Assembly: GCF_008831285.2 (NCBI RefSeq)
Contig: NC_045145.1
Span: 21,202,802 to 21,266,801 of the forward strand
Reading direction: 5' to 3'
Source of the DNA: Nymphaea colorata
Lineage: Eukaryota; Streptophyta; Magnoliopsida; Nymphaeales; Nymphaeaceae
DNA length: 64,000 nt
Part shown: positions 1-14,015 of the stretch, in pieces
Numbering within the stretch: the stretch's first letter is position 1
Layout: every line of letters starts with the position of its first letter
The notes under the pieces: generated by a model
Databases searched by the model: none
What the model saw: the letters and a program-made list of their open reading frames with translations, nothing else
Told to the model about the DNA's origin: nothing
Translations under genes and position numbers: made by a program

Positions 1-3000
1 AGATGTATAAATTTATGGGGTCCTCCTTGCAGGTGTAGGATAGGCAATAGTTTTTGCACGGGGATGTTGATCATCTGGTGACACTGTGACAGCTGCTATT
101 TTAAATTCTATATGTATCTTGGAGAACCATGCTGTAGCTTTGCTTGCCAGCTTTGATTCCGCTTCCACTGGTTAAGGGAAGAGTGCAGCTACAAAGCAAA
201 GTAAGAACTGGAAGTTGTCCAGCATTTTTGTGACAGGTATTTGGCCTTATTAATTTGCAGATGGACATAGATTTTTACCATCCAATTGTGCTCATTCAAG
301 CTCTCCTCCCCTTTGTTGTGTCCAGTTTCAAAGGTTTCCTCAAGGATCTGACATGAACAGATTATATGAATAGAAATTCCATTCTTTGATGTTCCTTTTT
401 TTATTTTTAATTTTATTGGAGGCAAGGATTTTTCATATGAAAGAAAGGAAAAAAAGAAAAGGAATCTGGACAGTTACGAAAAAGAGCAAGAAACTGAATG
501 GTAGAAACTTCTGGAAAAAAAGTAGACTTGTGTGATGGGCCACTAGATGTCATGAAGTGAACCTTGGCACCGGATGTATCCTTTAAATGTACACTGGATG
601 TATCCTTTAAATGTCAAAGGATTTTGCTAGATAGAGTTTAAAATTAAATTTAGTAAAAATCCATTTTTATTTGCCAAAACTTGGTGTAGCTTGTGTAGGT
701 TACATGCTTGGAAGGGCAAAAGTTACAACACCTTTTCTGTGTTGTGGTAAGGTATCTCACATTTCTGACAAGTCAGTCTTATTAGAAAAGGTTGATACGT
801 TTAGTTATTTGTTCGATACAAGAACTCGGAATGTATGTGATGTGCATCTTGAGATGGAGAGACGTCAGAATCATAGTCCATCTGCTGTAGTCTAAGGTCA
901 AACTACTGATCTTGTGGCATTTATCCTGTTTATCTTGGTCTTGCCTAATATTACATTCTATGAGTAATAATTTCATGTATGTGGTTTGGCATTCATCTTC
1001 TAGTTGTTAGTTAGTTGTGTTCTGTTTGTCAACGATTGATGATGCTAAAATTATGTGTCCAGTTTTTAATATTTGAATCCAGGCTTGTTCTATTCTGTTA
1101 TGTAATCTTATGAAGGTGTAATTTTGTGTTTTATTTTTATTTTGCTGACATTTTCGTGAATGAAGAGTTAACAAATGGGAATTGTCTGAGAGAATCATTC
1201 TGCAAATTTCATTTATAAATTTTCACTATGCAAAGATCATGACCAACATCAAAATTTCAAACTGTTTTCTGATTCTGCTCTAAGTTATGCAAGAGCACAA
1301 GCCCGTGTGTGTGTGTATCGTCCTGGAATCTGAAAGTAGGCCTAGTTTCTTCTTACACAAGGACTGGTTGAGAAGTGTTATGGTGAACTAAATGTGGATG
1401 AGTATCACAATTTGGGGTTTGGGTTGATGCATTTTCTCCATATTGATTGGACTTATATCCAAAGGTGTTGGCAGACAATGCACATCTGAAAGTATTGTGA
1501 TGGATGTCATGATGCTTCATCATTTCAATCAAAACATGATATCTTTAGCATGGTTTATTTTCTGAGAATTGGACCTTGATTATTTTACAGAATGTGAAAA
1601 ACATGTTTTTTGTTAATGAGTTATGTACTGTTTGACTTCAAAAGTTTTTTGAAATGCGTGCTTGTCTTTCACATGTATATGGTTCACAATCAATATGATG
1701 CCTACTCTACAAAAAATCGTGAACAAAACATGGAAATCATTGGTGTTTTTTTGCTGGGCATTTTTATGCCTTCGTTAGTTATAACTTGAATGGCATAAAG
1801 ATCCCAGGGGACAACTAGATATCTATCATCTAAATGCATGGCAATATCTTTCAAGTGAAGTGGAGTTTCGTGCTTCTAAAATAATTTCCAGAAGTTGTAG
1901 CATGTATAGAATAGCTATACGTAATTTCTGTTTCTTAAGTAACTGATCAATTCCAAGTCGTTGATTCCTTTCTGCTTCACAGTCAGATTATTCTCTTTAT
2001 GCTACCTTTTTCTGTGGTAGATGGTGCATTGAGCATATTTGAGTGGTGGAATAGGTTGTATATTGTTGGAAGAAGTGATTGGTATGGATATGATAGAGAC
2101 ATCGTCTGGCAGATGGATCCATTGATTCTGATTGTGGACGATTTCATGTAAACAACAATAAAAGTGAAATAGCAAATAAAAGTGGTCACCCTCAAGCTGG
2201 ATTCATGATACCCAATTTCAGGCTCATAAATGATTTGCTTAGATCATACCGTTGGTTAGTTCCACTGTAACACTTGTTCCTACAGGATAATGCATGGTTG
2301 GGATCTAGGGCTAATGGGGAAATGCAGTTGACGTAGTAGGTTGTTTATTTATCTTTTTACTTAGAAATTCATAAAATTAGTCCTGTAACATCGACTGGGT
2401 CAGATGTTGACAGAAATGTCAATTGGATACAATCCATTGGATTCCTTATGGCAAATTGTCAGGCATATATGTAAATAGAGCTTGGAGTTTTGTATTGGTG
2501 CAACCAGGGGATATACTCAATCTAAGCTGGTGTCCTGAATTGAACATTTGTCACACAGCCAGAACTCGATGGACGTATGGTTGCTGTTGGGTCTAATTTC
2601 TCAATGCAGTTGAAAGGTGGAAGTATATATGGAATATGCCTTATTTGTACTCAAAACTTGATTTCTATCTCCAACCTGTTTTAAAACTGACAGTTACCCA
2701 AGCCTGAACCTATTTAACTCTACTTGAACCTGGGTCTATTGAAAACTCATCTTGATTTAGACACTAATAACGTATGATGTATAGTTTTCTAGATGTATGT
2801 TGTTATTAGTTTTGAAGAATATCATTGTGGCATGCGTTAGACTGGTGAATCTGATGAAATCTTCATTTTGTAAATGAACATGGTTATTGTTAAACCACAA
2901 GCTGACTTGAACAAAATTTATTGTATCTGATTTACAGTTAATTATTGATCCATGATTGCTACTACTTATGGTTTCTCCCATTGGGCCTGAAGCCTTCACA

Positions 3001-3209
3001 CCCAAATATGTTCTTTCAAAAGTGCAGATCCCACATATTTGACTCTGCATAGGCAGAAACTATAGGAAGAGCACAAAAAGTGGCTTGTACATGAATCGGG
3101 TTGCAAAATTCTTGTTACCTAGAATAAGAAGAGCTGGAGTTCTCAGTGAAACCTAACACTTGGCTTTCCATGCTAAATCTAAGCTTTATGGCTGGTAATA
3201 CTTGATTAA
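1..3209. other. Intergenic sequence downstream of the SULTR3 gene, no recognised gene
   Basis: This stretch is AT-rich and has no exon-intron series that I can assign. The longest open frame of interest, 671-895 on the plus strand (74 codons), resembles no family I know and has no supporting neighbour exons. A short CA/GT run occurs near 1303-1317. The 3' untranslated region of the minus-strand SULTR gene probably lies just left of 3210. Confidence 0.5.
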
Positions 3210-6200
3210 TCATGGCTGTAGCTGTACTTTCAGCGGAATGGACAAAATTGCCTCATCTACAGTTAGGTACAGGCAGTCCGACCCAATTGCTGCCAATGAA
3301 TCTGAATCCTGCAGTTTCTCCATCACTTCTCCAATGGGATTCACTAGCAGTAGCTGTGTAGCACAGAAAATAATTCTTGTCAATGTTTGCCCATGTTTAG
3401 AGTAAACAAGTTTTTTTAACTACTTACAGTTATTGATTGGTTCTCTAGTGTCCTTTTCAGTTCTGTTAGCATGCCAAGGCCGCTAGTGTCCATAGCTGTT
3501 ACGGCTGCAATATAACAAGAAATTCCATTTAATAAAAGTTTTCCAGAAAACACTGTAGCTTTGGAGCCCATAATAACTAAAATGCCCATATAGACCTAAC
3601 CTTGTATCCGTAGTTAGTGAATAAGCGATTATGAACTGTACTTTTAATGGGTGATCTGGATTTACTCTAAAATATACGTCCAAAGTTTAATTACTCTTGG
3701 ATGGGAGGAGGGGAGGGGGAGAGCAAGCCCTATCAGATGATTAACCTTATTGAATTCACCACTTTCAAAGCTTGTCGGTTTCTATCTTTGCTAACTGAAA
3801 CGATATCGCGTAACAGCAGGATGGTTGTACTGATTCGGTGGTGTCCACAATTGGTCAAATTTGGGACTGGAGGACCTGGATTGTGCGTCTACTGCAGTGC
3901 AACGCTGAATTAAGATTGATATTAGGGAGGCGTTGCTACAGAGTGGAATCACAAAATTCAGAGTTGGCAACTGATACGCCCTAGGAGAAATCAATTTCAA
4001 TTTCGAAAGCAACATGATTCCATAGAGGCCTCTAACTCAAACGGTAGCTTTACGGAGAACATACCTGTCATTTCCAAGATCAAGTACTTGAGAATGTTCT
4101 CCCTCCTTGTTTTAATTCGCTCTTGTTCTTCGCGCACCCACCTCAAAACCCTGCAAATTCATCCATAAACACATTAGCACGACAGAGCAAAGACAAGCTT
4201 ATTTGATGAATGACCCAAGAGTTAAAAACTTAACTCACGATGGATCACCAGTTTGATTTGCGGTTTGGTTACTATTAATCGGACAGCTAGAGTCATCTGA
4301 CAGGCATCTACCAACTTGAGCGGATCATGTCATGATCCGGGCTTTTTTCATTTTACTCTACAGAGTGCGGAGCTTATACTGAACTTTTAAAATCTTTTAT
4401 GCTCACCTCTCGTGCAAGTAATTGGCATTAGCAAAATAAATCGGTGATTCGATTCCGACGATCAGGCATGACGGAATTCTCTTAGCGTCAGGGTATTGCA
4501 TGAAGTTGCGGTAGATCTTTGTGCCTGGCACATTCCCTAGAGTGGCTGTGTTGGGTCTCGTTACATGCAACAGGATCTTGAACACTGATATTCCGACCTG
4601 CAAATTCATGCATGAGCAACAGGAGGACGTGACAGAAATAGTCGATTGAACTTTTTAGATGCCAAGTTGATTATCACTAACTGCTAGGCTGAGGCCGCCC
4701 TGAACTGAGAAGAAGAGCACACCAAGAAACGCAGTCATGCAAGCCAAGAAATCAAGCTTGTCGACCTTCCATAGGCGGCCCATTGTCCTGAAGTCGATCA
4801 GTCCAACCACTGCTGTGATTATGATTCCTGCCAAGATCAAGTTTGGTGTGTAGTAAAAGAGTGGCATGAGGAACAGCAGAGTGACCAAGACTGTTGATGC
4901 CAAAACTATATTTGAAACTGCTGTTTTAGATCCGGAATTGTAGTTCACAGCTGAACGAGAAAAGGATCCTGTAAATTAGAAAAGCAGCATGGAGTTCAGA
5001 CCTTTAATCACATAATTTCTTCGGATTATGAAATTTTATGCAGCGAGATTTTGGTAAAATATTTACTGGAAATTCCAAACGAGTGGAGATATCAAAATGC
5101 CAAAATCAAGAATCAACTAGAGGATCACCTGTAGTAACGTAGCATGAACAGCAAGAACCAGCCATGTTCATCAACCCTATAGCCATCATCTCTTTGTTTC
5201 CATCAATCTGATATTTCTTCAAGGAAGCAAAAGTTCTTCCAACAGCAATTCCTTCCTGCAGTATCAGTGAACGTGCACATGACCAACAGAATACATAATA
5301 AAAGGTGCTAGAATGAACTCTTTTGTTTTTTTTTTTTTTTCCTTTCAACAGTTTAAATAATCTTTGGTTTATTTAACTTGGGTGCTGAATTTCATTTGGC
5401 ACTGTAAAAAATTGTTATCTGAAAGATGGCAATAGATTTTTTGGTTGCAAAAATATTGCTTGAAAGCTGTTTCAGGCGCTAGCATAAGATTCTTTAGTTA
5501 TTAATAGGAACTCTGGTTCTGTCTAATATTAATAAATAAAAAGGAACCTTATTATTAGCTGCGTCGTTGGAAGCAACAAAGATGAGATGCTTTATCATGC
5601 TTACAGTGAGAGAGAGTATGCCCGTAACAATGCCTGTTTTTATTGCGAGACCAAGCAGCGGACCCCGGAAGTAAAGCAAATTCGCTGAAGGTGAATTTAA
5701 CCCCTCATCCAAATGTCCTATCTGTTCACAGGGAGAGCAAGGATTAAACGCTAACATTAGCAGCAACAAAAGCAATAATAACTAGCAAAACAGAGTAACT
5801 ATACTTACTATTTGTATTCCATGATTCTGAGCTTTGAAAATGAAAACGAACAAGGTTGATGATATCACAGAGGCTAAAGGGGCTGCTGCTGACACCCAGA
5901 ACAGCTTTGGCTTTCTCAAGCTCTGAGAGAGAAAGAGAGAGAGAGATAAGATGATGCCAATAGGTCAGTTAGAGGACCAGGGTCCAAGAACTACACTCAC
6001 AATATGCCTTGCAGTTAGCAAGAGGAGCAGAAAGCAGGCACCCATAATGATAGTTTGCCATTCCCACTGCATTGAATTAAAAACAAAAGGAAAAAAAGGA
6101 TCACTTAAACGTTAAAAGTGAGTTACACAGTTCCACCAACAAAAAACTCTCTAAGACAGCCAATAAAGAACACGCATTGCATTAGGATATATTCTTCCCC

Positions 6201-6621
6201 TAAAATGTGAAGAAAACAACCTGAAACACTCCCCATAGTATTTTTGGAAAGCATAAACATCCCCCTACAAAATTTCTGATTCTGCCCCTAAGCTCAGTAT
6301 GTTCATGATGGAAAAAAGGAAAAAGTAATGTTGGAAGAGAAAGAGCAGAGTCCAAAACATGGGACATAAAATGCAACCGATGGAACCCATTAATAGTAAA
6401 AAATGAACGGCTTCTTAGACCATCAAAATTTGGATAGTGTAAAGATCAATTATTTTTACATAAATGATTTGAACTAAAGCATGATTTATATTAAATTAGT
6501 GTTTAGAAACACATTAAAAGGTTCACATTTTGTTTAAAATATTTTTTTAACATGAATTTAAAAGGTCTGCTTTTTATCCCTTACCTAAGGGTCTGGTATC
6601 TAGCAATACACACACACACAC

Positions 6622-6702
<81 letters not shown>

Positions 6703-8858
6703 GAATTATAGGGTAGACGATCTTACCTCATCTCTCCGCTTGACGACGGATTGGACGACCGGGACAATGTTCATCTGCGGGGCGAAGTGAACAATTCCAA
6801 GCAGGCCCTTGAGCTGTTGAAGGGAAACGATGATGGCTGCCCCTGCCATGAACCCCACTAGTGTTGGCCTCGACAAGAAATCCACTATGAACCCCAGCCT
6901 GCATCCATTACACCAAAAACTCTTTTCAATTATCTCTCTAAGTTTTTTTTTTCCCTTCAAGATTAAATGTTTCGATGAGGAAAAAAAGCCAAGGCTCCCA
7001 ACCCAGGCTGTTTCTACTTGTGAATAATTAAGTGAAAAGGGCAAAACATTAATGTAATGCAGAACAAATGCAAGTCTAAATTTTTGAAATCTGGATTTAG
7101 ATCCGTATGAACAAATCTATTTCTGAGTTTCCATTGGTAAGAGAGATCCTCAAACTTTACTTATCCAAAATTGTCGGCACTTTCAGCATGATAAAAAAAG
7201 AAGACGAAGAGAAACCGGTGGAAATTTTGAGCTCTTAATCCTAATGCACAGATTCACAATCAAACTCGATTAACTATTCATCCGGGAGGCCCAACACAGG
7301 AGTAGCACAACTTGACCTTTTTAGATTATCTGATGTGCATAGCGCCTTTAATTTTTACATTTTCAGAGAAGAAATAAGAGCTCTTAAGACGTGTTTGTTA
7401 TTTATTGCATAACTATTGACATGTTGGTGTCTGAATATATCTTACAAACTTGAGATACTTTCACAAGTTTTGGTGATCTCTCCAATATACCAATCCAAAA
7501 AAAGATGACATGAATTTGAAAATTCGAAGCATCCCCAGCATCCGACACAAATGCATCTCTCTCTCTTCCCCACCATAACTTGCTCTACGCTGATCTTGGA
7601 ATAAAGTAGTCTTCTGATGTCATGCATGATAATGATAGCCAGATCATGCATCATGAACATGTTCATGGGAAAATTACAGGAAATAGAAGCTGCCACTGTT
7701 AGTCCAAGAAGCAGCAGGAGGAGGAGAATGTGAATATGGAGTATCATGACCTGAGAAAGCCCAAGGATGCCTGGAAGACGCCGGCAAAAAAGGTGGCGGT
7801 GAAGGCCAACTGGAGGAAAAGCAGCGGCTGGTGGGCTGGGGAAACCGCCTCCCTGAGCATGGACCCCATCACCAGTGACGCGATCGACACCGGCCCCACT
7901 GCCAGATCCCTGGAGCTTCCCAGCACTCCGTAAATCAATGGTGGCACGAAGCTCGAATCTGCACGCACCCATAAAAACAACGGTGCCTCATTACTCCAAA
8001 GCTGCAATTCCTCTTCATAAATGCAAGCTTCGCCTGACTCTCTATCCCACTCACACACACAGAGGCAGGCACACACACTCATATTGTCTCGCCTTGGGGT
8101 CCTCCAAACTTTGATTTGGGTGTTCAAGTGGAAGAGTGGATCCTGAAATTTTCCTTTTCCTTTTGAATTTAAGAAAGAGCAGAGGAATGTGTGAGTTTGG
8201 AAGTTTAAATGTATTGGCTCTGTTCTTTTCTTTTCCTTTTTGGCTTTTGTGAAAGCAACAAAGAAAAGAATTTGTAGAGCAGTGTGTAAATGCATGCATG
8301 CACAAGAGGATCTGTGATCTACTTACAGAGTCCAATTATAGGAGGCAAATTTGCAAGCTTCGCATAGCTAATCCCCTGCACAATAAAAGGAACAAAGTGA
8401 TAAATAAACTCAAACGGTCATTGAAAACAAATTTAGAATGGGAAAAGAAGAACGAATGATCGCAGTGAAGTGGGTCGGTTTCAGTATTTGACCTGAGGAA
8501 TTGCTAAGCTAGCAATAGTGAGGCCTGAGACGATATCTGACTTGAAAAGGGAAAGGCTGTAGGTGGGTGCCCATTGAAGGATTGGGAAGAAGTACTGGAG
8601 AGCCAGAACCGAATTCCTCAGCCTGCTCTGGTTCTTGAACTGATGGAAGGGATCATCGGGGAAGAATGTCTCCGAGAAGCCATGCCTCAGCCTCTGGAAG
8701 GCCGTCTGCGAAAGGGGGAGGCACACTTTGTGGGTATCTGTGGAGGGTGAGGAGTCTGGCATCGGTACAGGAAAGGCTGCTGCTGCTGCTGCTGTTACTG
8801 CTCCGTCAAACACAGGAATGGAGGTGAAATCCTCCACTCTATTGGAGTTACCCACCAT
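3210..8858 (-). CDS. SULTR3;4: SULTR3;4/SPDT-like sulfate-transporter-family protein (13 exons, 667 aa)
   Basis: The exons on the minus strand, in coding order, are 8493-8858, 8327-8375, 7751-7958, 6727-6898, 6001-6066, 5809-5922, 5605-5721, 5129-5255, 4682-4968, 4407-4597, 4065-4150, 3428-3504 and 3210-3353. All junctions are GT-AG, and phases join to one open frame of 668 codons including the stop. The N-terminus carries the SULTR3-type [13 protein letters not shown] motif, followed by the SLC26/SulP membrane domain (about residues 90-520, with [16 protein letters not shown] and [11 protein letters not shown] motifs). A cytosolic STAS domain follows (about 540-650), with its conserved DTSG at residues 600-603. 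Residues such as [12 protein letters not shown] resemble SULTR3;4. Known biology: SULTR3;4 members (rice and Arabidopsis SPDT) are plasma-membrane transporters that distribute phosphate rather than sulfate. Assigning the same substrate here is inference. Exons 4-7 are also present as an inverted copy at 10002-12105. Confidence 0.93.
5418..7505 (-). repeat. Inverted-repeat arm 1 (SULTR3 introns 3-7 and exons 4-7)
   Basis: This is the arm within the functional gene. It is mirrored, reverse-complemented and nearly base for base, by 10002-12105. Homology begins inside intron 7 at about 5418 and ends inside intron 3 at about 7505, next to a run of seven A residues. It includes introns and even the compound CA/CT/TA microsatellite at 6607-6695, so the duplication was at the DNA level and not through a processed transcript. 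Confidence 0.93.
6607..6695. repeat. Compound microsatellite (CA)n(CT)n(TA)n in SULTR3 intron 4
   Basis: Consecutive CA, CT and TA dinucleotide runs lie just downstream of exon 4 on the coding strand. The same compound run appears reverse-complemented at about 10810-10915 in the inverted copy. Confidence 0.95.
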
Positions 8859-8972
8859 TCTCTCTCTCCCCCCTTCTCTTTCTGCCTGAATATTCGAGGC
8901 AGAGGCTGAGGAATAGAGAGGGTGAGTGAGAGATGAGAGGCAGGGGTGGAGAAGAAGAGGGTGGCGACGAAG

Positions 8973-8981
8973 TTTTTATAG
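8973..8981 (-). promoter_or_regulatory. TATA box of the SULTR3;4-like gene
   Basis: The minus strand reads CTATAAAAA about 115 bases upstream of the ATG at 8858. A start about 30 bases downstream would give an 80-90 base leader that contains CT-rich runs (near 8865-8885). No other TATA-like word is as well placed. Confidence 0.6.
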
Positions 8982-8989
8982 CGAAGGGG

Positions 8990-10001
8990 TTAAAAAGGCA
9001 GGGGGCGGTCAAGACAAGAGCGCTGCGGTGGTTGAATTTAGTGGGAGGACGTAGTGGCTATAGTTTGAGAATATTTTTTTTTCCCTAATATTTGTATGCC
9101 GATTTATTTTCTTACATCACAATAACAACAACAACAAGACCGACATTATTATTATTATTATTTGAAAAAAAATACCAGTAATAAAATGAACCAATTAATA
9201 GTTGAATATAATATTCATGTTTTAAGTGAATATAATGTGTCATCCTGCCATTTAAATTGAACCATCTTTCCTTGGTTTAGAGATGCTTCCATGCCTGAGT
9301 TGGAGTTGGCACAGGAGGTACATGTCCATGTCAATTGTTATGCATCTCCATGTACTTAACAAATAATCGTTCATAAGGGAAATTGTTAACTATTTCATGA
9401 CTATGAGAAATGAGTATGGTGACATAATCATGGAAAGCGTTAGTGTTGAGGCGATTTAGTTGAATTAATCGTACACGAATCAGCAAAAATATATTATTTA
9501 ATTGAATTTTTTAAAAGAAAAAGAGAATGAAAATTAAATATAATTAAAAATAAAAGTCCTTGAAAATATTTTTAATAGTAAAATAATGAAAAATATGTGA
9601 CATTATAACACGCGGAAATGCCCATTTTAGTCCATGAGTCTAGTTAGTTCATAATTCATGTTGGAAATGGTTCGATCACGCACTTCATTATTTTAGTGTT
9701 TGTGAAGAGAAATTTCTTTTACCTTTTCCTTTTGCCTGAAGAAGCCGACGGAGAAAATCTTTCTGAAAAAAGCAATGAATTACTTTACAGTTTGGAGCCA
9801 TTGGAACTTCGGCTAAAGAAATAAAATAACCAGAGAGATGCCGTCCACGTCCAGATATTCCACTCTCAGCTGGCTCTTTGGCGAGATCAAGAAATTGACA
9901 TGGCTTTTGCTTGGTGCCTCAACTGCCGCTGCTACTTCCACCCCACCTGATAAAGTCATTCCTTTCTTCTCCAATGGCAACGACGTATAGACTTGCACCT
10001 T
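8990..10001. other. Spacer between the SULTR3 promoter and the inverted copy
   Basis: AT-rich non-coding sequence with a short (TTA)n run near 9146-9162. A slightly richer patch at about 9830-9998 is open on both strands (minus-strand frame 9813-9998, 61 codons). It directly abuts the inverted copy and may be a fragment of another gene, but I do not recognise it. Confidence 0.4.
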
Positions 10002-10608
10002 TCTTTTTTTGGATTGGTATATTGGAGATCACCAAAACTTGTGAAAGTATCTCAAGTTTGTAAGATATATTCAGACACCAACATGTCAATAGTTATGCAA
10101 TATATAACAAACACGTCTTAAGAGCTCTTATTTCTTCTCTGAAAATGTAAAAATTAAAGGCGTTATGCACATCAGATAATCTAAAAAGGTCAAGTTGTGC
10201 TACTCCTGTGTTGGGCCTCCCGGATGAATAGTAAATCGAGTTTGATTGTGAATCTGTGCATTAGGATTAAGAGCTCAAAATTTCCACCGGTTTCTCTTCG
10301 TCTTCTTTTTTTATCATGCTGAAAGTGCCCACAATTTTGGAAAAGTAAAGTTTGAGGATCTCTCTTACCAATGGAAACTCAGAAATAGATTTGTTCATAC
10401 GGATCTAAATCCAGATTTCAAAAATTTGGACTTGCATTTGTTCTGCATCACATTAATGTTTTGCCCTTTTCACTTAATTATTCACAAGTAGAAACAGCCT
10501 GGGTTGGGAGCCTTGGCTTTTTTTCCTCATCGAAACATTTAATCTTGAAGGGGGGAAAAAAAAACTTAGAGAGAGAATTGAAAAGAGTTTTTGGTGTAAT
10601 GGATGCAG

Positions 10609-10804
10609 GCTGGGGTTCATAGTAGATTTCTTGTCGAGGCCAACACTAGTGGGGTTCATGGCAGGGGCAGCCATCATCGTTTCCCTTCAACAGCTCAAGG
10701 GCCTGCTTGGAATTGTTCACTTCGCCCCGCAGATGAACATTGTCCCGGTCGTCCAATCCGTCGTCAAGCGGAGAGATGAGGTAAGATAGTCTACCCTATA
10801 ATTC

Positions 10805-10903
<99 letters not shown>

Positions 10904-11918
10904 GTGTGTGTGTGTATTGCTAGATACCAGACCCTTAGGTAAGGGATAAAAAGCAGACCTTTTAAATTCATGTTAAAAAAATATTTTAAACAAAATGTGA
11001 ACCTTTTAATGTGTTTCTAAACACTAATTTAATATAAATCATGCTTTAGTTCAAATCATTTATGTAAAAATAATTGATCTTTACACTATCCAAATTTTGA
11101 TGGTCTAAGAAGCCGTTCATTTTTTACTATTAATGGGTTCCATCGGTTGCATTTTATGTCCCACGTTTTAGACTGTGCTCTTTCTCTTCCAACATTACTT
11201 TTTCCTTTTTTCCATCATGAACATACTGAGCTTAGGGGCAGAATCAGAAATTTTGTAGGGGGATGTTTATGCTTTCCAAAAATACTATGGGGAGTGTTTC
11301 AGGTTGTTTTCTTCACATTTTAGGGGAAGAATATATCCTAATGCAATGCGTGTTCTTTATTGGCTGTCTTAGAGAGTTTTTTGTTGGTGGAACTGTGTAA
11401 CTCACTTTTAACGTTTAAGTGATCCTTTTTTTCCTTTTGTTTTTAATTCAATGCAGTGGGAATGGCAAACTATCATTATGGGTGCCTGCTTTCTGCTCCT
11501 CTTGCTAACTGTAAGGCATATTGTGAGTGTAGTTCTTGGACCCTGGTCCTCTAAGTGACCTATTGGCATCATCTTATCTCTCTCTCTCTTTCTCTCTCAG
11601 AGCTTGAGAAAGCCAAAGCTGTTCTGGGTGTCAGCAGCAGCCCCTTTAGCCTCTGTGATATCATCAACCTTGTTGGTTTTCATTTTCAAAGCTCAGAATC
11701 ATGGAATACAAATAGTAAGTATAGTTACTCTGTTTTGCTAGATATTATTGCTTTTGTTGCTGCTAACGTTAGCATTTAATCCTTGCTCTCCCTGTGAACA
11801 GATAGGACGTTTGGATGAGGGGTTAAATTCACCTTCAGCGAATTTGCTTTACTTCCGGGGTCCGCTACTTGGTCTCGCAATAAAAACAGGCATTGTTACG
11901 GGCATACTGTCTCTCACT
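10609..11918 (+). pseudogene. Truncated SULTR3;4 copy: exons 4-7 only
   Basis: Four exon-like blocks sit at 10609-10780, 11457-11522, 11601-11714 and 11802-11918, with the same lengths (172, 66, 114, 117) and flanking AG and GT sites as source exons 4-7. All four stay open. Visible amino-acid changes are A to V in exon 5 (RHI context), F to L in exon 6 and H to R in exon 7 (IGRLDEG). There is no start codon exon, no exons 1-3, no STAS domain and no obvious promoter, so this cannot encode a full transporter. It would cover only a central group of transmembrane helices. The high similarity including introns points to a recent event. Confidence 0.88.
10810..10915. repeat. Compound microsatellite (TA)n(GA)n(GT)n in the SULTR3 copy
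   Basis: This is the mirror counterpart of 6607-6695 and is slightly longer, which is the main length difference between the two inverted arms. Confidence 0.92.
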
Positions 11919-12105
11919 GTAAGCATGATAAAGCATCTTATCTTTGTTGCTTCCAACGAAGCAGCTAATAATAAGATTCTTTTTTATTTATTACTATTAG
12001 ACAGAACCAGAGTTCCTATTAATAACTAAAGAATCTTATGCTAGCGCCTGAAACAGCTTTCAAGCAATATTTTTGCAACCAAAAAATCCATTGCCATCTT
12101 TCAGA

Positions 12106-13913
<1,808 letters not shown>

Positions 13914-14015
13914 GATATGACTCAAATTGAAGAAATGACATTCGGTTGGATTTGGATTTAGAATTAAAGCAATATCCAAATCGGATACAGATTCATCTTG
14001 AGAATTAATTTTCAG

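Larger units (their letters stand above)
10002..12105 (+). repeat. Inverted-repeat arm 2 (partial SULTR3 duplication)
   Basis: This is the reverse complement of 5418-7505, with only scattered substitutions and small length changes in the microsatellite. Both breakpoints lie in introns (3 and 7 of the source gene). The two arms point away from each other and are separated by about 2.5 kb that contains SULTR3 exons 1-3 and the promoter. Confidence 0.93.

Noticed and set aside
671-895. 74-codon plus-strand ORF as a gene
   Set aside because: No recognisable domain, no flanking exons and no regulatory context.
10474-10677. Minus-strand ORF in the inverted copy as a separate gene
   Set aside because: It is the antisense shadow of SULTR3 exon 4. 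The same shadow occurs at 6830-7027 in the source gene.
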